Source: RGIG6353 sp045660745
Lineage (GTDB): Bacteria > Bacillota > Clostridia > Oscillospirales > SIG627
Assembly (NCBI GenBank): GCA_045660745.1
Contig: JAZREJ010000006.1
Span: forward strand, 1-21,194
Length of the DNA: 21,194 bases
Direction of reading: 5' to 3'
Position numbers and translations under genes: made by a program. The notes under the pieces were generated by a model that saw nothing but the letters and a program-made list of their open reading frames with translations, was not told the origin of the DNA and ran no database searches. Position 1 is the stretch's first letter. Every line of letters starts with the position of its first letter. Positions 13,862-21,194 of the stretch are shown one piece after another.

Positions 13862-13868
13862 TTGTACA
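13862..13868. promoter_or_regulatory. TTGTACA operator candidate at the sugar operon start
   Basis: CTTGTACAG at 13861-13869 is a near-palindrome lying 5 bp after the -10. A second TTGTACA lies at 13760-13766 at the regulator's own start codon. AraR-type GntR/LacI proteins bind sites built on TTGTNC/GNACAA, so these are plausible operators for the divergent regulator. Operator identity is inferred. Confidence 0.5.
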
Positions 13869-13891
13869 GATGAGTTGAAAAGGAGGATAAT

Positions 13892-15340
13892 ATGGAGAAT
13901 TTTTTGACCTTTGACGTGGGTACCACCGCTATGAAATGCATTCTGTTCGATGAAGAATTCCATGAGCTTTTTTTCGCACGCCGTGAATATGATATAAACA
14001 CTCCAACAGAAAGTATTGCCGAGCTTGATCCCGATGTCTATTTCAGCACCTTTCTTGACTGTATAAAAGAGATGCGGGAATCGGGAGCGGATACCGAAAG
14101 CATATCCTCAATAACCTTTACCACTCAAGGCGAGACCTTTATACCTGTTGACAAAAACGGGAATGCGCTCACACCGGCGATCGTCTGGCTTGACGCGAGA
14201 GCAAGTAATGAGGCGGAGCTTATAAGACGCACACTTGGTGATGAGCAAATATACAAAAACACAGGGCTTTGCCCAATCGACGGTGCACTTCCCGCCGCTA
14301 AGGTGCTTTGGCTCATGAAAAACCGAAAGGATGTTTATGAAAAAATACATAAGCTTCTTTTGGTGGAAGATTTCCTTATATATAAGCTTACAGGCAGATT
14401 CGTTTCCGAAAAATCGCTTCAGTCATCCACCGGGTGGTACGATATCAACCGCGACGGGCTTTATTCCGATATGACCGAGCTGTGCGGAATAAGGGAGGAG
14501 ATGCTTCCCGAAATACTGCCCTGTGCAACCGTTGTCGGAAAGCCTTGCGCTGAATTCGGCTTCGGGGAAAGAACTGTTGTTACAATGGGCGCCATGGATC
14601 AGATATCCTCAGCGGTGGGTGTGGGAAATATTCGAGAGGGAATATTTAGTGAAACAACAGGTACGGCACTTGTTGCGGGAATAACCGTGAAATCTCCGAT
14701 ATACGATATGGAAACTCCCATCACGGTATATAAGCATTACGACGAAAAATATATATACATGCCATATTACCCTACGGCAGGAATGGCACTAAAATGGTTC
14801 AGAGACACGCTCATGCCTTATGCTGAGAGCGAGGGTGAAAAGCTCGGCATGTCAGATTACGGATACATAGACAGTATTGCGGAAAAGTCTCCTCCCGGCT
14901 GTCACGGAGTAATTATGCTTCCGAGCCTTGCACACTCGGGTGGCTTTATGGGAATTACCCTGTCTACGGGAATTTCGGATATGGCAAGGAGTGTACTTGA
15001 AGCTGTGGCGTATACACTGCGCGGGATAATTGAGCTTGCAGAAAAGCGCGGTATTGCGATAAGTGACGTTTATTCTTTGGGCGGAGGCTCGAAAAGTCTT
15101 TTGTGGGGACAGATAAAGGCTGATATTTGCCGTAAAAATTTTATCCCTGTTGATTTTTCGGAAACAACGGCATTGGGGGCGGCAATGCTTGCCTCGGCGG
15201 CGCTTGGTATTTACTCAAGTGTTGAGGATGCCGCGGCACACCGCAAAATATCAGGAAACGTTATCTCGGCGCAAAGAGAAAACTTTGAAGTATATGAGGA
15301 AAATTACAAAAAATATACAAGATATACGTTGGAGGTTTGA
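13892..15340 (+). CDS. FGGY-family carbohydrate kinase (xylulokinase-like)
   Basis: This 482-aa sugar kinase of the FGGY family phosphorylates a sugar, often a ketopentose or ketohexose, with ATP. Domain I opens with the phosphate loop FDVGTTAMKCILFD (7-20). TFTTQGETFIPVD and PAIVWLDARA (about 75-103) are substrate-facing segments. TMGAMDQISSAVG (231-243) contains the expected catalytic Asp236, followed by ETTGTAL at the second phosphate loop. Domain II has the adenosine motif GGGSKSLLWGQIKADI and SETTALGAAMLA. AGGAGG precedes the start. It is the first gene of the operon, next to a FucI-like isomerase, so the product ketose of that isomerase is its likely substrate. Which sugar is not determined. 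Confidence 0.93.
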   Translation: MENFLTFDVGTTAMKCILFDEEFHELFFARREYDINTPTESIAELDPDVYFSTFLDCIKEMRESGADTESISSITFTTQGETFIPVDKNGNALTPAIVWLDARASNEAELIRRTLGDEQIYKNTGLCPIDGALPAAKVLWLMKNRKDVYEKIHKLLLVEDFLIYKLTGRFVSEKSLQSSTGWYDINRDGLYSDMTELCGIREEMLPEILPCATVVGKPCAEFGFGERTVVTMGAMDQISSAVGVGNIREGIFSETTGTALVAGITVKSPIYDMETPITVYKHYDEKYIYMPYYPTAGMALKWFRDTLMPYAESEGEKLGMSDYGYIDSIAEKSPPGCHGVIMLPSLAHSGGFMGITLSTGISDMARSVLEAVAYTLRGIIELAEKRGIAISDVYSLGGGSKSLLWGQIKADICRKNFIPVDFSETTALGAAMLASAALGIYSSVEDAAAHRKISGNVISAQRENFEVYEENYKKYTRYTLEV

Positions 15341-15343
15341 AAA

Positions 15344-16699
15344 ATGAAAAACATGAAGAAAGCAAATGTCGTCATGCTCAGCGTAGGAGAGCAACAGTAT
15401 CCCCAGGATTACCTTGCAGGCGTTATTGAAGAGCTTGAGGGAGAGGTTTGTAAAATGGATTGTAATATTGTCGGATGTTACACCGTGATGAATTCTACGG
15501 ATGCTGTTGACGTTGCAGACAAGCTCGCAGGAAAGAGCGTTGACTTATTTATCGTCGATTTTGTGTCCTGGCATATTACAACAAACGTTATGCATATTTT
15601 AAAGAATTACCGCGACGTGCCACTTCTCATATGGGCGATAGGCGGCTTTACCGATAAGACGGGCAAGCTCCACGCACCTGCGGCGGGCGCGGGCATTACC
15701 GGATTTATTCCGATAGTTAAGGAAATGGGGTATAAGTATAAGATAATTGCCGAAAAGCCCGACAGCCCCCACGCATATGACGAGGTAGCAAGCTTTATTC
15801 ATTCGGTAAGCTGCGCTCTCACAGTCAAGTCCGCTCGCATCGGTCTTATCGGATATGCTGATATGGGACTTTACACCTGCGCTTATGACAAAACCGCACT
15901 TTTTAACAAGATAGGTATTGATATTGAGAATTACGATGGATACAGAATAGCCGGACTCATGGACACTTTCCCCGAAGAGAGAGTGAAAGAGACTATGGAA
16001 TGGATAAGAAGTACCGCCAAGGCTCAGAACAATATTCCCGATAAGGCACTTGAAAGAGTAACCCGTCTTTATCTTGCAATGAAGGATCAGTCGGACGGAC
16101 GAAATCTTGACGCTATATCCGTTAAGTGCGTTGACGGAATCACAAAGCTCGGATTTAATCCATGTCTTGCACAGTCACTTCTTGCCGATAAGGATGTGTC
16201 TGTCATCTGCGAGTGCGACGCATACGGTCTTGTGACAAGCATACTCCTTTCAACGGTTTCGGGACAGACCTCTGCTTTCGTTGAGCATTACGAGGTGTTT
16301 GACAGAGAGGTTCTTGTGGGAGTGTGCGGATTTATACCGCGCGACTTTATCGACGGTGACTTTGAAATAAAGAGCGCGAATCTCGGTGAGTATAACACAG
16401 GTATCAGCAACGTTTCCCGTCTCAAGTGCGGTGAGATAACCTACGGACGCTTTTATTCGGACAAGGGACAGTTCAAATTGTTCCTTCAGCACGGCAGAAC
16501 CAAGCCACTCGGTAAGTGGACAGAGCTTGGTTGGGAAGAGCCGACCCCCGATTTTCCGGCAGCACTTCTCGAACCGGAAATGCCCATCATCGAGTATCTT
16601 GATAAGGTACCGGGACAGCATATAATAATGACCTTCGGAGACTATACGGACAAGCTTCGTGAAGTTTGTTATCTTCTTGATATTGAAGTTGTGGAGTGA
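15344..16699 (+). CDS. L-fucose/L-arabinose isomerase-fold protein
   Basis: This 451-aa protein resembles the L-fucose isomerase-like family (FucI/AraA fold), which converts an aldose to a ketose using a divalent metal. Family-like segments include DLFIVDFVSWHITTNVMHIL (67-86), PLLIWAIGG (93-101), ARIGLIGYADMGLYTC (164-179), AISVKCVDGITKLGFNPCLAQSLLAD and SVICECDAYGLVTSILLSTVSGQTS (286-310). Glu290 and Asp292 would be the acidic metal ligands. Where many relatives show a His-Cys-Gly motif after the next strands, this protein has VGVCGFIP (325-332) without the His, so metal binding may differ. GGAGG lies 8 nt before the start. It is coupled to the kinase gene (3-bp gap). Substrate unknown. Confidence 0.83.
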   Translation: MKNMKKANVVMLSVGEQQYPQDYLAGVIEELEGEVCKMDCNIVGCYTVMNSTDAVDVADKLAGKSVDLFIVDFVSWHITTNVMHILKNYRDVPLLIWAIGGFTDKTGKLHAPAAGAGITGFIPIVKEMGYKYKIIAEKPDSPHAYDEVASFIHSVSCALTVKSARIGLIGYADMGLYTCAYDKTALFNKIGIDIENYDGYRIAGLMDTFPEERVKETMEWIRSTAKAQNNIPDKALERVTRLYLAMKDQSDGRNLDAISVKCVDGITKLGFNPCLAQSLLADKDVSVICECDAYGLVTSILLSTVSGQTSAFVEHYEVFDREVLVGVCGFIPRDFIDGDFEIKSANLGEYNTGISNVSRLKCGEITYGRFYSDKGQFKLFLQHGRTKPLGKWTELGWEEPTPDFPAALLEPEMPIIEYLDKVPGQHIIMTFGDYTDKLREVCYLLDIEVVE

Positions 16700-16704
16700 G
16701 AAAA

Positions 16705-17394
16705 ATGAGAGAATTTAAGAAATTTGAAAGAGGTGCCGAGAAAGCACCGCGCACAGGCGAGGGAATGCTGAAGCTTGCGTTTTTTGACGTTGACCTCAAA
16801 AATTCAAAGCTTTTAAAGAGCATCGACGATTTTGACGATAAGATTTTTGAGGAAAACTTTATCGTAAAGTCGGGCGAATGGAAGACGGAGGACGGATGGG
16901 TAGTCGGAAAGAACCCCAAAATGTGTCCGGGGATGATAATCTCGAAGGAGGACTTTTTCGGGAACGTAATGCTCGAGCTTACGGTACAGATGGTACCTCC
17001 CGCAACTCACGACGTAAACGTTATGATAAACGGTGAATGGGACGAGAAAAAGGACGAGCGGGGACTTGCGTACGTTGCGGGTATGGAGGCGTTTTGGCAC
17101 GGAAACGTGGGCTTTGAAAAATCCCCCGAATACAAGCTTACCGCCGCAACCCCTCTTTTCAACTTTGACCCCGAAAAGGAATATAACTTCAAGATGGGTA
17201 ACGTTGATGGAAAGGTTTTCGTTCTTGTTGACGATAAGCTCTGCCTTGAAATTTCCGACCCCGACCCCATTGATTCCTCCAAATACGGAAAAATCGGATT
17301 TGAAGCATATTCAAGCTGGTGGAAATTCAAGAACGTGCGAGTGTACGGCTTGAAATACGAAAGGATAGAAGAATATTACAACCCGGAGTTTTAA
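16705..17394 (+). CDS. Beta-sandwich (DUF1080/concanavalin-like) protein of the sugar operon
   Basis: This 229-aa protein is without a signal peptide. The core (about 50-220) resembles the DUF1080/3-keto-disaccharide-hydrolase or LamG-like jelly roll: FIVKSGEWKTEDGWVVGKN, an early strand pair, DFFGNVMLELTVQM, VNVMINGEWD, a Trp-rich stretch MEAFWHGNVGFEKSP, YNFKMGNVDGKVFVLVDDK and the closing GKIGFEAYSSWWKFKNVRVYGL. Several Trp and Asp could line a sugar site. The ATG at 16705 is chosen because GGAG at 16693-16696 gives 8-nt spacing; a GTG at 16696 would overlap the isomerase stop. It lies between the isomerase and GH4 genes, so a role on the same sugar is likely, as an enzyme or binding protein. 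Family assignment is tentative. Confidence 0.65.
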   Translation: MREFKKFERGAEKAPRTGEGMLKLAFFDVDLKNSKLLKSIDDFDDKIFEENFIVKSGEWKTEDGWVVGKNPKMCPGMIISKEDFFGNVMLELTVQMVPPATHDVNVMINGEWDEKKDERGLAYVAGMEAFWHGNVGFEKSPEYKLTAATPLFNFDPEKEYNFKMGNVDGKVFVLVDDKLCLEISDPDPIDSSKYGKIGFEAYSSWWKFKNVRVYGLKYERIEEYYNPEF

Positions 17395-17404
17395 GGAGTA
17401 AACT

Positions 17405-18772
17405 ATGTCAGTAAAAATTTGTATTATAGGTGCGGGAAGCTGTTCGTTTTCTGTAAACCTTGTAAAAGACCTGTGCCTGAATAAGAATTTCAAGGACGCA
17501 ACTGTTGTGCTTGTAGATATAAACGAGGACAGGCTCAATGCCATTTACGGACTTTGCATAAGATACCGTGAGGAGCTTGGCGCATCCTTGAATATCGAAA
17601 AGAGCATGGACAGAAGAAGCTCTATGCGCGGTGCGGATTTCGTTATGAACGTTGCACTTGACGGAGGGCATGAACGCTTCAAGCAGGGAATCGACACCGC
17701 TTACAAGAACGGCTACCGCTTCGGAGGAAGCCTTCACATCGTCCATGACGAAGGCTTTTACATCAACTTCCATCAGCTTTGCTTGATGGAGGAGATTTTA
17801 AAGGACACGTTGGAAATTTGCCCCAAGGCATATTACGTGCTGGTGGCAAACCCCGTTCAAGCGGGAGTTACCTATCTTCAGAGAAAGTACAGGGATGCCA
17901 AGGTCATTGGTATGTGTCACGGCTTCAACGGAGCGTATAAGGTGGTGCGTGCAATGGGACTTGATAAGGAGGAGGTTACTTTCGAGATTGCAGGAGTCAA
18001 CCACTTTATCTGGATGACCGAGTTCAAGTACCGAGGTGAGGATGCATATCCGCTTCTTGATAAGTGGATAGAGGAGCACAGCGGACTTCTTGTGGACAAT
18101 GAGGAGGAGCTTAAAAAATTCGGACTCGCCGGGGATGAAGTTAACCGCAAGGCTGTTGACATTTATCACCGCTTCGGACTTTTCCCGATAGGCGATACCC
18201 CCAGCTCGGGCGGAGGCGCTTGGGGGTGGGAATATCATACCGACGACGAGTGTGAGAAGTATTACCAGTGTAAGCCCTACGAGTGGTACGGAATAATGTT
18301 CAAGGGCAATGCGGGCTTTACAAAGGAGCTTGAACATATTGTTGCAGACAAATCCGTAAAAGTCAGCGACGTATTTCCTCCTCACGTTTCTCCCGAGCCT
18401 ATGATTCCTCTTCTTGAGGGACTTGCGTTTGACACTCATACAAGAGTTGTGGTAAACGTGTTGAACGATGGCGGATATATGAAGGGACTTCCCACCGATT
18501 ATGAGGTGGAGATTGCGGCAAATATAGACAAAGACGGAGTACACCCTATATGCAATGAAGGACTCCCGAAGCCCATTATGGCGCATCTTTTGAGGGATAG
18601 AGTAGCACCCGTTGAGATAGAGCTTGCGGCTTTTGAAAATCACAGCCGAGAGCTGCTTGTTGACCTCGTTATGACCGACCCCTGGACGAAAAACCGCGCT
18701 CAGGCGGAGAAGCTGGTACAGGATATACTCGACCTTCCCATAAATTCCCGTATGAAAGAGTATTACAGGTGA
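17405..18772 (+). CDS. Glycoside hydrolase family 4 (NAD/metal-dependent glycosidase)
   Basis: This 455-aa GH4 enzyme cleaves glycosides by NAD+-assisted oxidation and elimination with a divalent metal, in the cytosol. Visible are the Rossmann start VKICIIGAGSCSFS (3-15), VLVDIN with Asp38 for the ribose, VANPVQ (147-152), the class motif CHGF (171-174) holding the metal-binding Cys171, and GVNHFIW (197-203) with metal ligand His200. CHG-type motifs are associated with non-phosphorylated alpha-glycosides (alpha-glucosidase or alpha-glucuronidase-like), unlike the CN- or CD-type motifs of 6-phospho-glycosidases. Length is normal. It lies 10 bp after the preceding gene and 4 bp before the aminotransferase gene. 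It should release the sugar that the isomerase and kinase process. Confidence 0.92.
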   Translation: MSVKICIIGAGSCSFSVNLVKDLCLNKNFKDATVVLVDINEDRLNAIYGLCIRYREELGASLNIEKSMDRRSSMRGADFVMNVALDGGHERFKQGIDTAYKNGYRFGGSLHIVHDEGFYINFHQLCLMEEILKDTLEICPKAYYVLVANPVQAGVTYLQRKYRDAKVIGMCHGFNGAYKVVRAMGLDKEEVTFEIAGVNHFIWMTEFKYRGEDAYPLLDKWIEEHSGLLVDNEEELKKFGLAGDEVNRKAVDIYHRFGLFPIGDTPSSGGGAWGWEYHTDDECEKYYQCKPYEWYGIMFKGNAGFTKELEHIVADKSVKVSDVFPPHVSPEPMIPLLEGLAFDTHTRVVVNVLNDGGYMKGLPTDYEVEIAANIDKDGVHPICNEGLPKPIMAHLLRDRVAPVEIELAAFENHSRELLVDLVMTDPWTKNRAQAEKLVQDILDLPINSRMKEYYR

Positions 18773-18776
18773 TAAA

Positions 18777-20312
18777 ATGTTTAAAAATATAAAACGTTCA
18801 TTAAGGGATCTGCTTGGCGCGGAATACATGAATGCCGTGAAAAGCGTTGCGGTAAGAGTTAACGGAATGGATGAAGCGGAAGCGGATGCGCTTATTAATG
18901 AAGAGGTGGAATTTATTCCCGACTCCTACGTTTCCCGTATGCATGAGCTTGCGAGAATGACGGGCGAGAGGGTCGTTGAGCCTTTTGCAAACAACACGCT
19001 CGGAGCACCCACCGAGGCTTACCGCAAGGCGGCGCATCTTTCATCTTCTCCCATAGGCGGTATAGGCTGTACCCGTATCGGGGAGGACGGAAGAGCATAT
19101 CTTATTGCCAAGAGCGAGCATTATCATGCCTCTCTCGGACATAATTTTCCCGGCTATAAGCTTATTACAAATGCAAGACGCCTCGGAATACTCAACGCCA
19201 CTCATAACAACACCCGCGGGTATATCACAAGACTTGCTGAGGAGAGGATAATTGCTGCGGCAAACGGAGTGGAGGGCAGAGCGCTTGATGACGTTCTTTC
19301 CTCAAGAGAGCCTCATGTGCTCAACCGAATCATCAACCTTGAGACGGGTAGCCTTGCGGTTGAGGCGGGAATAAAGATGATGCTTTCCAGATTTTATCGT
19401 CTTGATTCCACCTACACTACCCCCGAATTCGACGGAAAAACTCCTGTTTTTCTTGTTATGGAGGACAACAAGGAGGGGCTTTGCGCGAATTATCACGGAA
19501 CGACTGTAATTGCCCAAACCTTCAGGGGAATGTGGCCGGAGCTTTATGAAAAGGCGCTTCAAAATCACCTTTACAAGGTGGTGAGCGTCAAGAAGAACGA
19601 TATTCTCGACTTTGAAGAAAAGATACGCCGTTACAACAGCGGAAACTACAAGACGGCAGGCTTTTTACACGAAATAATTCTCATGAATTACAGCGGTATA
19701 AGGCTCACCCCCGAGTATCTGCAAAAAGCGTATGAGCTCTGTCGTGAAACTCACACCTTCACCCTTTGTGACGAGATACAGTCATGCATGTGGTACGATG
19801 GAATGTTCCTTTTCCGCAAGTACGGTCTCCGTCCCGATTTTGCCGTTATAGGAAAGGGCTTCCCGGGGGGAGAATATCCCGCAAGTAAGATACTCACAAC
19901 CTATGAAGCGGATATACTCAACCAGTTCGGAGCACTTGTTACCAACGGACAGGAGGAGCTTGCAAGCCTTGCTTATCTTATTACCATGGAGTTTTCCCGT
20001 GAAAACGGAGAGGCTATAACGAAAATGGGTGAGTATATTGAGAAAGGCATCGAAGCACTTGCAAAGGAATTCCCAACACTTGTTGATAAGGCAGAGGGGC
20101 TTGGACACCTTGCGGCTATACATTTTGAAAAGGTAGAGGACGCATCCCGCTTTACAAAGCTTATAAACGAAAAGTGCGTTGATATCAGCGCACAGCTTTA
20201 CAAGGCTGACTGTCCTCCCGGCGCACTTATAAAGCCGCCGCTCATTGCGGATGAAACGGTTGTTGATGTAATGCTTTCAAAGGTGAGAGAATGCCTTGAT
20301 GCGCTTGTATAA
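18777..20312 (+). CDS. Class III aminotransferase-like PLP enzyme
   Basis: This 511-aa fold-type I PLP-dependent enzyme is of the class III aminotransferase type. Key sites are the NLETGSLAVEAGIKMM segment (187-202), which corresponds to the usual NSGSEAVEAA phosphate-binding helix; TLCDEIQSCMW (329-339) with Asp332 for the pyridine nitrogen; and AVIGKGFPGGEYPASK (356-371) with Lys360 as the Schiff-base lysine. An extra N-terminal helical region of about 60 residues is present, and the usual SE of the phosphate helix reads SL. It lies 4 bp after the GH4 gene with AGGTG upstream, so it belongs to the sugar operon. It may act on a keto-sugar or amino acid; the amino donor and substrate cannot be read. 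A terminator follows. Confidence 0.85.
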   Translation: MFKNIKRSLRDLLGAEYMNAVKSVAVRVNGMDEAEADALINEEVEFIPDSYVSRMHELARMTGERVVEPFANNTLGAPTEAYRKAAHLSSSPIGGIGCTRIGEDGRAYLIAKSEHYHASLGHNFPGYKLITNARRLGILNATHNNTRGYITRLAEERIIAAANGVEGRALDDVLSSREPHVLNRIINLETGSLAVEAGIKMMLSRFYRLDSTYTTPEFDGKTPVFLVMEDNKEGLCANYHGTTVIAQTFRGMWPELYEKALQNHLYKVVSVKKNDILDFEEKIRRYNSGNYKTAGFLHEIILMNYSGIRLTPEYLQKAYELCRETHTFTLCDEIQSCMWYDGMFLFRKYGLRPDFAVIGKGFPGGEYPASKILTTYEADILNQFGALVTNGQEELASLAYLITMEFSRENGEAITKMGEYIEKGIEALAKEFPTLVDKAEGLGHLAAIHFEKVEDASRFTKLINEKCVDISAQLYKADCPPGALIKPPLIADETVVDVMLSKVRECLDALV

Positions 20313-20318
20313 AAATTT

Positions 20319-20355
20319 GGACTGTGGGCTTGATTGAGCACACAGTTCTTTTTTT
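20319..20355 (+). terminator. Intrinsic terminator of the sugar operon
   Basis: GGACTGTG (20319-20326) and CACAGTTC (20341-20348) pair with one G-U; an inner GCT/AGC extends the stem; then seven T's. It lies 6 bp after the aminotransferase stop. Confidence 0.88.
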
Positions 20356-20399
20356 GCGAAATGCACAAAAAAAGAGGTCGAAATACGTGCTTTTATATA

Positions 20400-20428
20400 T
20401 TGCACCTACTCGCATTTTATGATAAAAT
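20400..20428 (+). promoter_or_regulatory. Promoter for the oxidoreductase gene
   Basis: TTGCAC (20400-20405), a 17-bp spacer and TAAAAT (20423-20428). It starts a new transcription unit after the operon terminator; no TTGTACA-type site is seen next to it. Confidence 0.7.
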
Positions 20429-20462
20429 TTCGGTGATAATCATAATGGTCGGAGTGAATACT

Positions 20463-21194
20463 ATGAACAGAAAAATTAAATTCGGAATATTCGGACTATA
20501 CAGGGGCTCCCATTTCTTCGATGTTGTACGCGCAAACAACGTTGATATAGTTGCACTTTGCGACAGAGACGAAACAAAGCTTCAAAAGGCAGGTGAGAAG
20601 CTTGGAGGAAGTGCGGCACTTTACCGTGACTTTGATGAGTTTATAGACCATCCCGGGCTTGAAGCAATATTCTTGTGCAACACCTTTGATAACCATGCGC
20701 GCTTTGCAATACGCGCTCTTGAAAAAAACATACACGTTATCAGTGAGTGTACTTCAAACTCCACTATGGCAGACGGCGTAGCACTGGTGCGTGCGGCAGA
20801 GAAGAGCTCAGCGGTCTATATGCTTGCCGAGAATTATCCTTATATGAAATTCAATCTTGAGCTTAAACGTATCGCGGACGGCGGAAGCATCGGAAAGATA
20901 ATTTACGCCGAGGGCGAATATAATCATCCAATCGGACGCGATGAGCTCAGCTTTGTAAAAAAACTGCGCCCTTACGAAAAGCATTGGCGTAATTTTATCC
21001 CGAGAACCTATTATATAACCCATTCGCTCGGTCCGCTCATGCATATTACGGGTGCAACTCCGGTACGTGTTACGGCGATGCCTGTTTTTGCACCTCAGCC
21101 TGCAGACCTACTTATGGGGCTTGACGTTGGAGACAGAGCGGCAATCATTACTTGCCTTAACGATGACGATTCGGTGTTCCGTGTTACGGGATGT
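20463..21194 (+). CDS. Gfo/Idh/MocA family oxidoreductase (3' truncated by window)
   Basis: The first 244 residues of an NAD(P)-dependent sugar-type oxidoreductase, open to the window end. The N-terminal Rossmann fold shows KFGIFGLYRGSHFFDVV (the usual GxGxxG is GLYRGS here), VDIVALCDRD as the second strand, AIFLCNTFDNHARFAIRALEKNIHVISE, where the family normally has P-N-x-x-H and E-K-P (here CNTFDNHARF and HVISECTSN), and YMLAENYPYM before the C-terminal domain. The shift from EKP to SEC at the catalytic-lysine position is notable. GGAG lies 7 nt before the start. It has its own promoter 35 bp upstream. Substrates of this family include inositols, hexoses and N-acetylated sugars; this one is unknown. 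Confidence 0.85.
   Translation, partial: MNRKIKFGIFGLYRGSHFFDVVRANNVDIVALCDRDETKLQKAGEKLGGSAALYRDFDEFIDHPGLEAIFLCNTFDNHARFAIRALEKNIHVISECTSNSTMADGVALVRAAEKSSAVYMLAENYPYMKFNLELKRIADGGSIGKIIYAEGEYNHPIGRDELSFVKKLRPYEKHWRNFIPRTYYITHSLGPLMHITGATPVRVTAMPVFAPQPADLLMGLDVGDRAAIITCLNDDDSVFRVTGC

Noticed and set aside
17798..18829. 343-codon open frame on the - strand, and another of 293 codons at 2793-3674
   Set aside because: They are antisense to well-supported GH4 and DUF4838 genes and arise from the codon use of those genes; no ribosome site or family resemblance was found.

Overview
The window looks like chromosome from a low-to-mid GC Gram-positive bacterium of the Clostridia (Oscillospiraceae-like gut or rumen lineages). 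The grounds are strong AGGAGG-type ribosome sites, TTGACA/17 bp/TATAAT promoters, U-tailed terminators, a CCA-encoding tRNA, and the gene families present (DUF4004-bactofilin pair, AraR-like GntR regulator, AgcS symporter, DUF4838). The taxon is an inference; there is no rRNA or marker gene to settle it.

Left part (1-6625, + strand): the 3' end of folD, then a packed operon of a 10-TM heavy-metal/manganese exporter-like protein (TTG start), a pyridoxal/pyridoxamine kinase-like protein, a flavin-reductase-like split-barrel protein, and two tandem DUF4838 glycosidase-like proteins about 80% identical to each other. The run ends at a strong terminator shared with the convergent gene. Next (6645-9701, - strand) come a MATE efflux pump and an AgcS-type alanine/glycine:cation symporter, each with its own near-consensus promoter. 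The symporter mRNA has a roughly 140-nt leader that can fold into several helices and may be a cis-regulatory RNA.

Middle (9917-12702): a tRNA-Gln(CTG) gene and directly behind it an accessory stretch rich in repeats. It carries a ~73-bp direct repeat at both ends (10036 and 12630), a second copy of the tRNA 3' end, an inverted copy of the tRNA T-arm, a 22-bp perfect inverted repeat around a YhbD-like/bactofilin gene pair, twin palindromic operator candidates, several terminators, and two small AT-rich genes of unknown function. There is no integrase or transposase. It reads as a tRNA-associated cargo island or its remains.

Right part (12708-21194): a divergently transcribed AraR-like GntR/LacI-fusion regulator faces a sugar-catabolic operon: FGGY sugar kinase, FucI-like sugar isomerase, a small beta-sandwich-like protein, an NAD-dependent family 4 glycosidase and a class III aminotransferase-like PLP enzyme. 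A terminator follows, then a separate promoter and a Gfo/Idh/MocA oxidoreductase cut by the window end. The likely logic is intracellular glycoside cleavage by GH4, then isomerisation and phosphorylation of the released sugar, with the regulator sensing the sugar. The substrate is unknown and no transporter is encoded in the visible part.
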